Assembly: GCA_016936595.1 (NCBI GenBank)
Contig: JAFGXO010000166.1
Coordinates: 1 to 56,527, forward strand
Reading direction: 5' to 3'
Length of the DNA stretch: 56,527 bases
From: Bacteroidales bacterium
Lineage (GTDB): Bacteria > Bacteroidota > Bacteroidia > Bacteroidales > JAFGUD01
Shown here piece after piece: positions 23,929 to 32,688 of this stretch. A program made the position numbers and the translations under genes. The notes beneath the pieces are model-generated. The model did no database searches and was not told the origin of the DNA. It worked only from the letters and a program-made list of their open reading frames with translations. How positions within the stretch are numbered: the first letter of the stretch is position 1; each line of letters begins with the position of its first letter.

Positions 23929-25082
23929 TTAAAAAAATTGCAATATTTACAACTACCAGAGCAGAATTTGGTATTTTTATTCCTTTAATTAATGCCTTAA
24001 AAGCCGACAAACAAACAGACGTTTTGTTGTTCGTTGGTGGAACTCATCTTGCAAAAGAGCATGGCTTCACAAATATTGAAATTAAAAATAATGATTTTGA
24101 AATTTCAAAAACATTTGATTATTTGTTAAATGAAGATTCTGCTTTTTCGTTGGCTAAATCTTGTGGAATTGAAACAATTGAACTTGCCCATATTTTTAAC
24201 GATTTTTATTTTGATGCAATTTGTATTTTGGGCGATAGATACGAGTTGCTTCCTATCGTGCTTAATTCAATTTTGTTTAAAAAAGCAATAATTCATATCC
24301 ATGGGGGCGAAAAAACCGAAGGAGCTATAGATGAGCAAATTAGACACATGATTACAAAATCTGCACATCTTCATTTTGCTGCAACCGATGAGTATGCCAA
24401 AAATATTATTTCTATAGGAGAGGAAAAACACAGGGTGTTTAATACCGGTGCTCTTTCGGTTGTTAATATGTGTAACGTTCAAAAAAAATCAAAAAATAAA
24501 CTGTTTTCTGAACTAAATTTAGATACAGAAATTCCAACTGTTTTAATGACGTATCACCCCGTTACTTTAAATACTGATTTTGATGCAGAAATTCAAATCA
24601 AAAATATTTTTGCAGCGTTAAAAAAATACAACTTTCAGCTTGTTATTACTGCTCCAAATATTGATGCCGATAGAAATATTATTTCTAAAATTATTGATGA
24701 TAATGTTTCTGGAAATAAAAATTATATTTTTTTTAATTCGCTTGGTGTTGTAAATTACATTAATTTGTTAAAATACTCGGAATTTGTAATCGGTAATTCT
24801 TCAAGCGGGATTATTGAGGTGCCATTTTTTAAAAAACCAACTGTTAATATTGGTTGCAGACAGCAAGGCAGAATGCAGCATAAAAGCATCTTGAACACCG
24901 ATTATTCTATCCCTTCAATTCAAAAAGCAATTGAAATAGCTATTTCTGAAAAATTTAAAGAGCAAATTTCAGATATGGAATATAAATTTGGCAACGAAAA
25001 AACAGCTCAAAAAATGCTCGAAATTATTAAAAATACTAATTTTAATAATGAGTTTTTGATTAAAAAATTAACTTTTAATTAA
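23925..25082 (+). CDS. legG: LegG/NeuC-type hydrolysing UDP/GDP-sugar 2-epimerase
   Basis: The protein has 385 residues. The start IAIFTTTRAEFGIFIPLINAL, the substrate motif CILGDRYELLPIV, IHIHGGEKTEGAIDEQIRHMITK and the C-terminal VIGNSSSGIIEVPFFKKPTVNIG, then RQQGR, are those of the hydrolysing 2-epimerases NeuC/LegG. The enzyme releases the nucleotide while inverting C2 and yields the diacetamido-mannose-type hexose used by LegI. It is distinct from the non-hydrolysing WecB at 32685-33749 in the same cluster. It has an ATGA overlap with legH, and one base separates it from legI. Confidence 0.93.
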   Translation: MIKKIAIFTTTRAEFGIFIPLINALKADKQTDVLLFVGGTHLAKEHGFTNIEIKNNDFEISKTFDYLLNEDSAFSLAKSCGIETIELAHIFNDFYFDAICILGDRYELLPIVLNSILFKKAIIHIHGGEKTEGAIDEQIRHMITKSAHLHFAATDEYAKNIISIGEEKHRVFNTGALSVVNMCNVQKKSKNKLFSELNLDTEIPTVLMTYHPVTLNTDFDAEIQIKNIFAALKKYNFQLVITAPNIDADRNIISKIIDDNVSGNKNYIFFNSLGVVNYINLLKYSEFVIGNSSSGIIEVPFFKKPTVNIGCRQQGRMQHKSILNTDYSIPSIQKAIEIAISEKFKEQISDMEYKFGNEKTAQKMLEIIKNTNFNNEFLIKKLTFN

Positions 25083-25083
25083 T

Positions 25084-26082
25084 ATGACAACTATTATTGC
25101 CGAAGCAGGAGTTAATCATAACGGTAGCATCGAAATTGCTAAAAAACTTATTGATGTTGCAGCAAAAGCCGGTGTAGATTATGTTAAATTTCAGTCTTTT
25201 AAAACCGAAAATTTAGTAAGTAAGTTTGCTGCAAAAGCCGATTATCAGAAAAAAAATACTCACACTGAGGAAACTCAGTTTGAAATGATAAAAAAATTAG
25301 AGCTTGATATTGATACGCATGTGGAATTGATTGAATATTGCAATTCTAAAGGGGTCGAATTTTTATCTTCTGCCTTTGATTTAGAAAGTATTGATGTATT
25401 GAAAAATTTGGGAATAAAAGTTTGGAAAATACCTTCGGGTGAAATAACAAATTTACCTTATCTCAGAAAAATAGGTGCTTTTAATCAAAAAGTTGTAATG
25501 TCAACCGGAATGGCTAATCTTTGTGATATTGAAAAAGCAATTGAAATTTTGACTAATGCCGGAACAATTAAAAGTAATATAATAATATTACATTGTAACA
25601 CTGAATATCCAACACCAATGGAAGATGTAAATTTGAATGCAATGTTAACAATTAAAAATGCTTTTAAAACTGAAGTTGGATATTCTGATCATACATTAGG
25701 TATAGAAGTTCCTATTGCCGCCGTTGCTATGGGAGCAACTGTTATCGAAAAACATTTTACTTTAGACAAAAACATGGAAGGACCTGATCATCAGGCAAGT
25801 CTTGAACCTCAGGAATTGAAAGCTATGGTGTTGGCTATTAGGAATATATACAAAAGTATGGGTGATGGGATTAAAAAAATAACTGCTTCTGAAAATAAAA
25901 ATATTAAGATAGCTCGAAAAAGTATTGTTGCAATAAAAAACATCAAAAAAAATGATATTTTAGATGAATTTAATATTGGTGTTAAACGTCCCGGAGATGG
26001 TATTTCGCCAATGGAGTGGGATAATGTTATTGGAACAAAAGCTATTAAAAATTTTGAAATTGACGAAAAAATATCGTTATGA
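25084..26082 (+). CDS. legI: LegI/NeuB-type legionaminic (sialic) acid synthase
   Basis: The protein has 332 residues. The TIM-barrel part opens with IIAEAGVNHNGSIEIAKKLI and contains VKFQSFKTE, IPSGEITNLPYL, VMSTGMA, HCNTEYPTP and GYSDHTLGIEVPIAAVAMGA. A C-terminal SAF/antifreeze-like domain (about 278-332, ARKSIVAIKNIKKNDILDEF) completes the fold. It condenses the 2,4-diacetamido-6-deoxymannose with phosphoenolpyruvate to form the nine-carbon acid. The legionaminate product over Neu5Ac is inferred from legB, legC and ptmE in the same run. It overlaps ptmE by 4 bases. Confidence 0.93.
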   Translation: MTTIIAEAGVNHNGSIEIAKKLIDVAAKAGVDYVKFQSFKTENLVSKFAAKADYQKKNTHTEETQFEMIKKLELDIDTHVELIEYCNSKGVEFLSSAFDLESIDVLKNLGIKVWKIPSGEITNLPYLRKIGAFNQKVVMSTGMANLCDIEKAIEILTNAGTIKSNIIILHCNTEYPTPMEDVNLNAMLTIKNAFKTEVGYSDHTLGIEVPIAAVAMGATVIEKHFTLDKNMEGPDHQASLEPQELKAMVLAIRNIYKSMGDGIKKITASENKNIKIARKSIVAIKNIKKNDILDEFNIGVKRPGDGISPMEWDNVIGTKAIKNFEIDEKISL

Positions 26083-27134
26083 ATAATTATGAACACCATT
26101 TGGTAGATGAAAATATTACAATTAAAGATGCATTAATTAGTTTAAATTTATTACGAGATGAAAATTTAACACTATTTGTTATCAGTAACAATTATAAAAT
26201 GGTTGGAACATTAACAGATGGCGATATTAGAAGGGCTTTGCTTGTAGGAGCAACAATTGAAAGCAAAGTAAATAAGTTTATGTTTAAAAACTTTTTGTAT
26301 CTCGAAGAAGCTAATGTTGACTTACATATTTTTAAAATTGCCCGACAAAAGGGAATTAATTTGTTGCCACTTTTGGATAAATCTAAAAATATTAAAAAAA
26401 TATATGATCTTAAAAAAATAAAATCTATTTTGCCCGTAGATGCAATTTTAATGGCCGGTGGTAAGGGGCAACGTCTTATGCCTTTAACATTGGAAACGCC
26501 AAAACCGATGTTGCCACTTGGCGAAAAACCAATTATTGAACATAATATCGACAGACTTATTAGTTTTGGGGTCGAAAATATTTATATTTCTGTAAATTAT
26601 CTTGCTGAAAAAATAGAAAAACATTTTGGTGATGGCAGTTCTAAAGGGGTTACTATTAGGTATATACACGAAGATAAACCGCTGGGAACAATTGGTGCAA
26701 TCAGAAATGTTGAAAAATACGATAATAATACCCTTTTGGTTATGAATTCAGATTTATTTACAAATATAAATTTAGAAACGTTTTTTGAAGACCATATTCT
26801 TAATAATGCTGCAATAACAGTTGCTTCAATTCCTTATACAGTAAACATACCGTACGCAATTTTTAAAACAGAAGGTCAAAAAATACTTTCTTTTAAGGAA
26901 AAACCTAACAATACTCATTATGCAAATGCCGGTATTTATTTAATGGATAAAAAAGTTTTATCTGAAATTCCCGAAAATACTTTTTTTAATACTACTGATT
27001 TAATGAATGCAATACTCAATAATCATGAAAAAATAATCCACAGTCCAATATATGGTTATTGGATTGATATTGGGCAGCATGAAGATTATAACAAGGCTAA
27101 AGATATTGTAAAACACTTGAAAGATGAACAGTAA
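26079..27134 (+). CDS. ptmE: PtmE-type sugar-1-phosphate nucleotidyltransferase with N-terminal CBS pair
   Basis: The 351 residues form two parts. Residues 1-115 are a CBS-domain pair (FVISNNYKMVGTLTDGDIRRALL, INLLPLLDKSKNIKKIYDL). From about 121 there is a nucleotidyltransferase (AILMAGGKGQRLMPLTLETP, then KPMLPLGEKPIIEHNI; VMNSDLFTNINLETF; GYWIDIGQHEDYNKA). This CBS-plus-transferase layout is that of Campylobacter PtmE, which makes GDP-glucosamine for the legionaminate route, so the pathway here may run through GDP-activated intermediates. The CBS pair may bind a nucleotide regulator. Nucleotide specificity cannot be read directly. It overlaps legF by 11 bases. Confidence 0.85.
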   Translation: MNNYEHHLVDENITIKDALISLNLLRDENLTLFVISNNYKMVGTLTDGDIRRALLVGATIESKVNKFMFKNFLYLEEANVDLHIFKIARQKGINLLPLLDKSKNIKKIYDLKKIKSILPVDAILMAGGKGQRLMPLTLETPKPMLPLGEKPIIEHNIDRLISFGVENIYISVNYLAEKIEKHFGDGSSKGVTIRYIHEDKPLGTIGAIRNVEKYDNNTLLVMNSDLFTNINLETFFEDHILNNAAITVASIPYTVNIPYAIFKTEGQKILSFKEKPNNTHYANAGIYLMDKKVLSEIPENTFFNTTDLMNAILNNHEKIIHSPIYGYWIDIGQHEDYNKAKDIVKHLKDEQ

Positions 27135-27822
27135 AGATATTTTAGTATTAGTTACAGCACGTGCCGGAAGCAAAAGGTTGCCGAATAAAAATTTATTGGA
27201 ATTAAATGATAAACCCCTTATTGCTTGGACAATACAAGAGGCTTTAAAGTCAAAGTATATTTGTGATATCGTTGTATCTACTGATAGTCAAATTATTGCA
27301 GATATTGCTACAAAATATGGAGCTTCCGTTCCTTTTTTGCGACCTAATCATCTTGCAAATGATTTAGCTTCAAGTTTCGATGTTATTGTTCATGCTATTG
27401 ATTTTTTTAAAAACACAAAGTTATATAAATATATATTGTTGCTTCAACCTACTTCTCCATTAAGAACAACTTCAAACATTGATCAAGCAATAGAAGCATT
27501 TGTTGAAAAAAAATCAAAAGCTGTGGTTTCTGTTTGTCAATCTGAACATTCGCCTTTGTGGAGCAACACTTTACCAGCAAATTTATCTATGGCTAATTTT
27601 ATCAGAGATGATATTAAAAATATGCGTTCACAAGATTTGCCTACGTTTTATCGATTAAATGGAGCTATTTATTTTGCTGAAATTGAATATTTTATTGAAA
27701 ATAAAGGATTTATGGGCAATCAAACTAACGCTTATATAATGTCTTCTGAAAATTCAATAGATATTGACAATTTAATAGATTTTAAGCTTGCTGAAGTTGT
27801 TTTAAAGACCCGAGATGAATAA
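27124..27822 (+). CDS. legF: CMP-legionaminic/N-acetylneuraminic acid synthetase
   Basis: The 232 residues carry the CMP-sialate synthetase motif ARAGSKRLPNKNLLELNDKP, DIVVSTDSQIIADIA, LLLQPTSPLRTTSNIDQAIE and the C-terminal NSIDIDNLIDFKLAE. The enzyme activates the nine-carbon acid with CTP, producing the donor for the glycosyltransferase. It closes the pathway block and overlaps the next gene by 8 bases, which ties that unassigned gene to use of the CMP-sugar. Confidence 0.92.
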   Translation: MNSKDILVLVTARAGSKRLPNKNLLELNDKPLIAWTIQEALKSKYICDIVVSTDSQIIADIATKYGASVPFLRPNHLANDLASSFDVIVHAIDFFKNTKLYKYILLLQPTSPLRTTSNIDQAIEAFVEKKSKAVVSVCQSEHSPLWSNTLPANLSMANFIRDDIKNMRSQDLPTFYRLNGAIYFAEIEYFIENKGFMGNQTNAYIMSSENSIDIDNLIDFKLAEVVLKTRDE

Positions 27823-28978
27823 ATTTCTGCAAAAAATAAATAATTATTTTTTTCACGACAAGTCGCCTAAGGATTTGTTGAACTATGAAGATTCTGTTCT
27901 GTTTTTAGAAAGTCTTCGAAAAAAAAATAATAATAATTATATTTACAGAAGTTTCAACCAATATTTAGCTTATAAAAAAATACATGATAACAAAAAAATA
28001 TTGATATTGAATATCGTTTCTTTTTTTGTGATGCCTTTTGTTGTTGTTTTATATCTTCTAAAAAACATTTTTGATGCAAATCCTGAAAATAAAACCACTC
28101 ATGCTAAAAAAATAGCATACTCAATAACTAATCTTAAATTAAACGTTATTCCAGAAAGCCTAAAAAAAGAGTATATAATTATTAATAATAGCATTAATTC
28201 ATCTTTAAAAATAAAAGATTTTTCTTATTTGTTTCTCCTTTTCAGAAAATTTAGTTTTAATTTTTTCTTTATTTTGCGGAATATTATTCATCTTGCAAAT
28301 TATAGTTCAATTATTAAACAAACTAAATGTAATGCAATAATTACAAATTCAGAATATTCTTTTTCATCTTCATTTTTAACTAAATATTGCGAAGATAATA
28401 ATGTTTTGCATATTAATGTTATGCACGGCGAAAAACTTTTTTATATAAGAGATTCATTTTTTGCTTTTCATAAATTCTATGTTTGGGATAATTATTACAT
28501 TGATTTATTTAAAAGTTTAAAAGCTAAACCTGATCAGTTTGTTGTTGAATTACCTGATGTTTTAACAAAATTTAGTCATAACTTATGCTCTGGTGGTAGA
28601 TTTTTATATTATTTGCAAGGAATGGAAACAATTAAAGAAATTAATATTATTCATGAACATGTTGTTAATAACTTTGGAGTAAAACCTGTTTTTAGATTGC
28701 ATCCGAGATACAGTAAAAAAGAGTTGATTAACAAAAACAGTAATATCATTTTTGAAAATCCAATAGACGTAGATTTTGATACATCTTTTAGTTCAACTAA
28801 ATATGTTTGCACAAAATATTCCACTTTGTTATTTCAGGCTTATTTAGCTAATAAAATAATAATTATTGATGATTTATCAGATCCTGAACTATATAAAAAG
28901 TTAGAGAATTTAAAATATATAATGTTGAATAAAAATTATATCAGGTTATCTGATTTGAATATTAAAATGCAGCTATAA
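27815..28978 (+). CDS. Putative glycosyltransferase, candidate CMP-legionaminate transferase
   Basis: I do not recognise this 387-residue protein firmly. A hydrophobic segment lies near residues 65-88 (ILNIVSFFVMPFVVVLYLLKN) and may anchor it to the membrane. The second half looks like a GT-B nucleotide-binding lobe: INVMHGEKLFYI, FYVWDNYYIDLFKSL, GGRFLYYLQGMETIKEINII and PVFRLHPRYSKKEL, then ENPIDVDFD and VCTKYSTLLFQAYLANKIII. The RLHP element recalls the HP motif of bacterial sialyl- and polysialyltransferases (GT38, GT52, GT80). The gene overlaps legF by 8 bases and precedes the flippase, the expected place for the transferase using the CMP-sugar. The assignment is inference. Confidence 0.5.
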   Translation: MNKFLQKINNYFFHDKSPKDLLNYEDSVLFLESLRKKNNNNYIYRSFNQYLAYKKIHDNKKILILNIVSFFVMPFVVVLYLLKNIFDANPENKTTHAKKIAYSITNLKLNVIPESLKKEYIIINNSINSSLKIKDFSYLFLLFRKFSFNFFFILRNIIHLANYSSIIKQTKCNAIITNSEYSFSSSFLTKYCEDNNVLHINVMHGEKLFYIRDSFFAFHKFYVWDNYYIDLFKSLKAKPDQFVVELPDVLTKFSHNLCSGGRFLYYLQGMETIKEINIIHEHVVNNFGVKPVFRLHPRYSKKELINKNSNIIFENPIDVDFDTSFSSTKYVCTKYSTLLFQAYLANKIIIIDDLSDPELYKKLENLKYIMLNKNYIRLSDLNIKMQL

Positions 28979-28983
28979 AAAAG

Positions 28984-30267
28984 ATGAATATTAAGTCGAA
29001 ATTGTTACACAACACATTATTCAAATCTGCCGGAGTATATACTGTTGCAAATTTTTTGAATGCAGGAATTCCTTTCTTCCTTTTGCCGGTTTTAACTAAT
29101 TTTTTGTCAAAAGCCGATTACGGAATACTTACTAATTTTTTAGTACTTTTAAATTTTACTATGCCATTTGTAATTTGGGGAACAGATGGAGCAATTACTC
29201 GCCAATATATTGATAAAGAAAAGGTTAATTTTTCAAATTATTTTTCAAATGTTGTTTTTATTGTTTTAATTGGAACAATTTTAGTTACTGCAGTTTATGT
29301 TTTTTTTGGTAAATCTATCTCCAATATCACAAATATCCCGCAAAGTAAACTTTATATCGTTGTTATTTTGGCTTTTTTTACTGCTTTAGTTAATATTTTA
29401 CTTGCTGTTTGGCGGGCTCAATTTAAGGCGTTAAAATATAGTATTCTAAAAATTGTAAAAACAGCAATTGAACTTTGTTTGTCTGTTTTGTTTGTTGTGG
29501 TTATTTATGCAAGTTGGCAAAGTAGAATTTATGGACTTTTAATAGCAGTAATAATAGTTGGATTATCTGCAATATTTTTTATGTTTAAAGAAAAGTTGTT
29601 AAATTTTAAATTCAATTTTGAATATTTTAAAGATGCTTTAAGTTTTGGCGTACCGTTAATTCCTCATACAATTGGTGCCGTTCTTATTGCAATGTCCGAT
29701 AGAGTTTTTATAACTAATATGGTTGGCATCGATGAGGTTGGTGTATATGCTGCAGGGTATCAAATTGCTGCAGTTATTTTACTTTTGCAAGATTCTTTTA
29801 ATCAGGCTTATGCTCCTTGGCTATACTCAAAACTTAAAATTAATAAATCTTCTACTAAACGTAAAATTGTTAAATTTACCTACCTTTACGATGTTGTTAT
29901 CGTTTTGTTTGTTTTATTACTTACTTTTGCCTCGCCTTATATAGTTAAATTTTTTCTTGGAAAAGATTTTCAAGATGCTCAAAAATTTATTTTTTGGCTC
30001 GGTTTAGGATTTGCGTTTAACGGAATGTATAAAATGGTTGTTAATTACTTATTTTATCTGAAAAAAACTAAAATTATTGGGCCTGTTACACTTTCAGTTG
30101 CTTTGTTAAATATTTTTCTGAATTACTTTTTTGTAAAATCCGAAGGGGCTGTTGGTGCTGCAAAGGCTACTTGTATATCTTTTTTTGTGCTTTTTATTGC
30201 AATGTGGATTGTAAGTGCAAAAATATACAAAATGCCTTGGTTACTTTTTAAAAAAAATGATAATTAA
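28984..30267 (+). CDS. Wzx-type polysaccharide flippase
   Basis: This 427-residue inner-membrane protein has about 12-14 hydrophobic helices and the MATE-like/PST arrangement of O-unit flippases. The N-terminal GVYTVANFLNAGIPFFLLPV, then LTNFLSKADYGI is typical, as are the mid-protein FGVPLIPHTIGAVLIAMSDR and FITNMVGIDEVGVYAAGYQI. It would turn the undecaprenyl-linked repeat unit to the periplasmic face before polymerisation. It lies between the candidate legionaminyl transferase and the polymerase-like genes, with short gaps of 5 and 8 bases. Confidence 0.9.
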   Translation: MNIKSKLLHNTLFKSAGVYTVANFLNAGIPFFLLPVLTNFLSKADYGILTNFLVLLNFTMPFVIWGTDGAITRQYIDKEKVNFSNYFSNVVFIVLIGTILVTAVYVFFGKSISNITNIPQSKLYIVVILAFFTALVNILLAVWRAQFKALKYSILKIVKTAIELCLSVLFVVVIYASWQSRIYGLLIAVIIVGLSAIFFMFKEKLLNFKFNFEYFKDALSFGVPLIPHTIGAVLIAMSDRVFITNMVGIDEVGVYAAGYQIAAVILLLQDSFNQAYAPWLYSKLKINKSSTKRKIVKFTYLYDVVIVLFVLLLTFASPYIVKFFLGKDFQDAQKFIFWLGLGFAFNGMYKMVVNYLFYLKKTKIIGPVTLSVALLNIFLNYFFVKSEGAVGAAKATCISFFVLFIAMWIVSAKIYKMPWLLFKKNDN

Positions 30268-30275
30268 TTAATATT

Positions 30276-31430
30276 ATGCTCGGTTTTTTTATTTATATAT
30301 CTACTTTAGCTTATGTTCCGCATTATATTTATGTTTTTATAATTTTATATGTTATTATTGTTAAATGGAAAAAAATAACCATTTTTTTTATTGATTTTAA
30401 GCAAAATAGAGTTATTATAGCTAATAAGAATTTGTTAATTATTTTTGCAATAATTTTATTTAGTTCTATTAATAATCTGTTTTTTTTAGATGAATCAAAA
30501 ACATTGTACCCTTATTATTTACTTTTGATTGCCACTTTTGCTCTTGCAAAAACTATAACAAAACACCACTTAAAAGTTATCATTTTTTTAATTGCATTTG
30601 AAGTTTTTGTTGGTATAGCTGAATTTGCTTTAAATACAAATACTTTTTTTTCGGGATTAACAGAAAATTCTGTGCAAGAAGGTGGCTTAATGTATTATCG
30701 GCGTGTTTTTGGTTTAAGTAGTAATTCAAGTAGTTTTGCATACAAAATGGTGGTGGCTTTGGTTTTAATTGATTTTTTAAAAATAAAGTCTATTAAAATA
30801 CGGTTTGTACAACTATTACTATTAATTGGAGTGGTTTTGTCGTTCAATAGAACTGTTTTAGTAACTGTTTTGTTTTATTATGGAATAAGTGTTGCTGTGT
30901 TTTACTTATTTGCCGTAAATGAATTTTTATCAAATAAATTAAAATTAACAAGCTTGCTGAAAACAATATTTTTTTCAATTTTTATAATAATATTATTAGT
31001 AGTTGTTGCAATAAAAATTCAGGGATTAATTTCTCAATTTACAAGAGATACGGGGAAAATTGAGTTAGCCGGCCGAGATTTAATATGGAGTAATTATCTG
31101 AATTTTATTCGCGAACATTTTTGGTTTGGAAACGGATCATTTAAGTTTTATACTATTTACGGAGGCAAACCCGTTCATGCTCACAATGCATATATGCAAG
31201 TGTGGGCAACTAATGGTATTTTTATCTCTTTGCTATATTATTGGCTGATTTTTAGAAATTTACGTAAAGATAATTGGATTTTTATGTCGGTATTTTTGGT
31301 TTATTCTTTAACTCAATATGGTATTTTTTGGGGAATTTCATTAGCTGATATTATCCTGTATATGTTTATGTTAAGGCATCGTTCCGAATTTATCGAAACA
31401 AAAACTGAAATTTTACACCCTAATGAATAA
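30276..31430 (+). CDS. O-antigen polymerase/ligase-like membrane protein (Wzy or WaaL family), first copy
   Basis: This 384-residue protein has about ten hydrophobic segments. A large periplasmic-type loop contains AGRDLIWSNYLNFIREHFWF, GNGSFKFYTIYGGKPVHAHN and AYMQVWATNGI, the Wzy_C pattern in which an N/H-rich 'HxHNxY' segment is the active region. The wider family includes polymerases that join repeat units and ligases that attach the chain to lipid A core. Because the next gene belongs to the same family, one may be the polymerase and the other the ligase, or both may serve different chain types. The assignment between roles is not possible from sequence alone. Confidence 0.8.
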   Translation: MLGFFIYISTLAYVPHYIYVFIILYVIIVKWKKITIFFIDFKQNRVIIANKNLLIIFAIILFSSINNLFFLDESKTLYPYYLLLIATFALAKTITKHHLKVIIFLIAFEVFVGIAEFALNTNTFFSGLTENSVQEGGLMYYRRVFGLSSNSSSFAYKMVVALVLIDFLKIKSIKIRFVQLLLLIGVVLSFNRTVLVTVLFYYGISVAVFYLFAVNEFLSNKLKLTSLLKTIFFSIFIIILLVVVAIKIQGLISQFTRDTGKIELAGRDLIWSNYLNFIREHFWFGNGSFKFYTIYGGKPVHAHNAYMQVWATNGIFISLLYYWLIFRNLRKDNWIFMSVFLVYSLTQYGIFWGISLADIILYMFMLRHRSEFIETKTEILHPNE

Positions 31431-32688
31431 TAAATTATTAAATATAATAAATTTCTCTGTTTTATTTGCTGTTGTTGCAATTGTTTTATTTATCCCTATT
31501 TATAAAATTGGAGCGTCTGTTGCCATTGGTATTTGGTTTGGTTTGAGTTTTTTTGTTTTTAATAAAAAAATATCAATTTTAAATCTTTCTAAATTTCAAG
31601 TTTTTATATCTATATCGCAATTTTTTCTTTTTTTTCATATATTTTTATCTTATTTGTATTCTGATGATAAGAGCAATGCCCTGCAGATTTCTTTTATGAG
31701 AATATCAATTTTTCTTTTTCCTGTTTTATTCTTATTTTCGGTTGATATTTTAAAAAAACATAGTTCATTAATTTTAAAACTTTTTGTTTTTGCCAATGTT
31801 ATTAGTACGCTAATTATGTTGGTATTGGCTTTTAAAGATTCTATTGTTCTTGATACTCGCACATTAATTTTTATTCCTACATTATCAGGTGATTATTCTC
31901 GGTTTTTTTATACCAAATTCTCTTGTTTTATTCACCCTACTTATTTAAGTTTATATATAAATTTATCAATTATCATAGTATTAAATTTGTTAGATAAAAT
32001 TTTTTCGGCTAAGATAAGATTTCTATATTTTTTTATTATAATTTATTTTGCTTTTGTGATTTATCTTATATCTTCACGAGCAGGATTAATTGCTTTTTCG
32101 ACAATTGCATTTTGGCATATTTTAAGGTTTTTATATTTCAAGAAATCAATATTATTAAAAATGTTTTTTGTGTTTTTGATTATCGCTGGGTTTATTTATA
32201 TTATTAATAATCAGCGAATTATTAGAATGTATAAAGAAATTGAATATACAATTACTTTGGGCAAAAACTACGATTATTACCCCGTAAGGCTTATTTTGTG
32301 GAAAAATTCGTTAAATATTATAAAACAAAAACCATTAATTGGAACAACGCCGGCAGATGCTCAATTTTTATTAGAAGAACAACTTAAAACCGATAATTTG
32401 TATAATAATTCAACTGTTAGAGATTTTCATTTACATCTTAATATTCACAATCAGTATATACAAACTACTTTAGAATCCGGTGTTTTGGGATTATTTTTTC
32501 TCCTTTCAATATTAATTGGAGGGTTAATTTTTGCTATTAAAAATAAAAATAAAATTTTCAGTTCATTTATAGTTTTATTGTTTTTTTATTTTTTATTTGA
32601 ATCTATGATAAACACTTTTTCGGGTGTAGTATTTATTTTCTTTTTTTATAATTTTTTCATCTTTGTTCCTAAATCAATAAAATCATGA
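31423..32688 (+). CDS. O-antigen polymerase/ligase-like membrane protein, second copy
   Basis: The protein has 421 residues and about ten to twelve hydrophobic segments. The Wzy_C-type loop has PVRLILWKNSLNIIKQKPLI, GTTPADAQFLLEEQL, and FHLHLNIHNQYIQTTLESGV. The 'HNQYIQ' element and following helix match the O-antigen ligase (WaaL) family somewhat better than the first copy does. It overlaps the preceding gene by 8 bases and the following wecB by 4 bases, so all three are translated together. Confidence 0.8.
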   Translation: MNNKLLNIINFSVLFAVVAIVLFIPIYKIGASVAIGIWFGLSFFVFNKKISILNLSKFQVFISISQFFLFFHIFLSYLYSDDKSNALQISFMRISIFLFPVLFLFSVDILKKHSSLILKLFVFANVISTLIMLVLAFKDSIVLDTRTLIFIPTLSGDYSRFFYTKFSCFIHPTYLSLYINLSIIIVLNLLDKIFSAKIRFLYFFIIIYFAFVIYLISSRAGLIAFSTIAFWHILRFLYFKKSILLKMFFVFLIIAGFIYIINNQRIIRMYKEIEYTITLGKNYDYYPVRLILWKNSLNIIKQKPLIGTTPADAQFLLEEQLKTDNLYNNSTVRDFHLHLNIHNQYIQTTLESGVLGLFFLLSILIGGLIFAIKNKNKIFSSFIVLLFFYFLFESMINTFSGVVFIFFFYNFFIFVPKSIKS

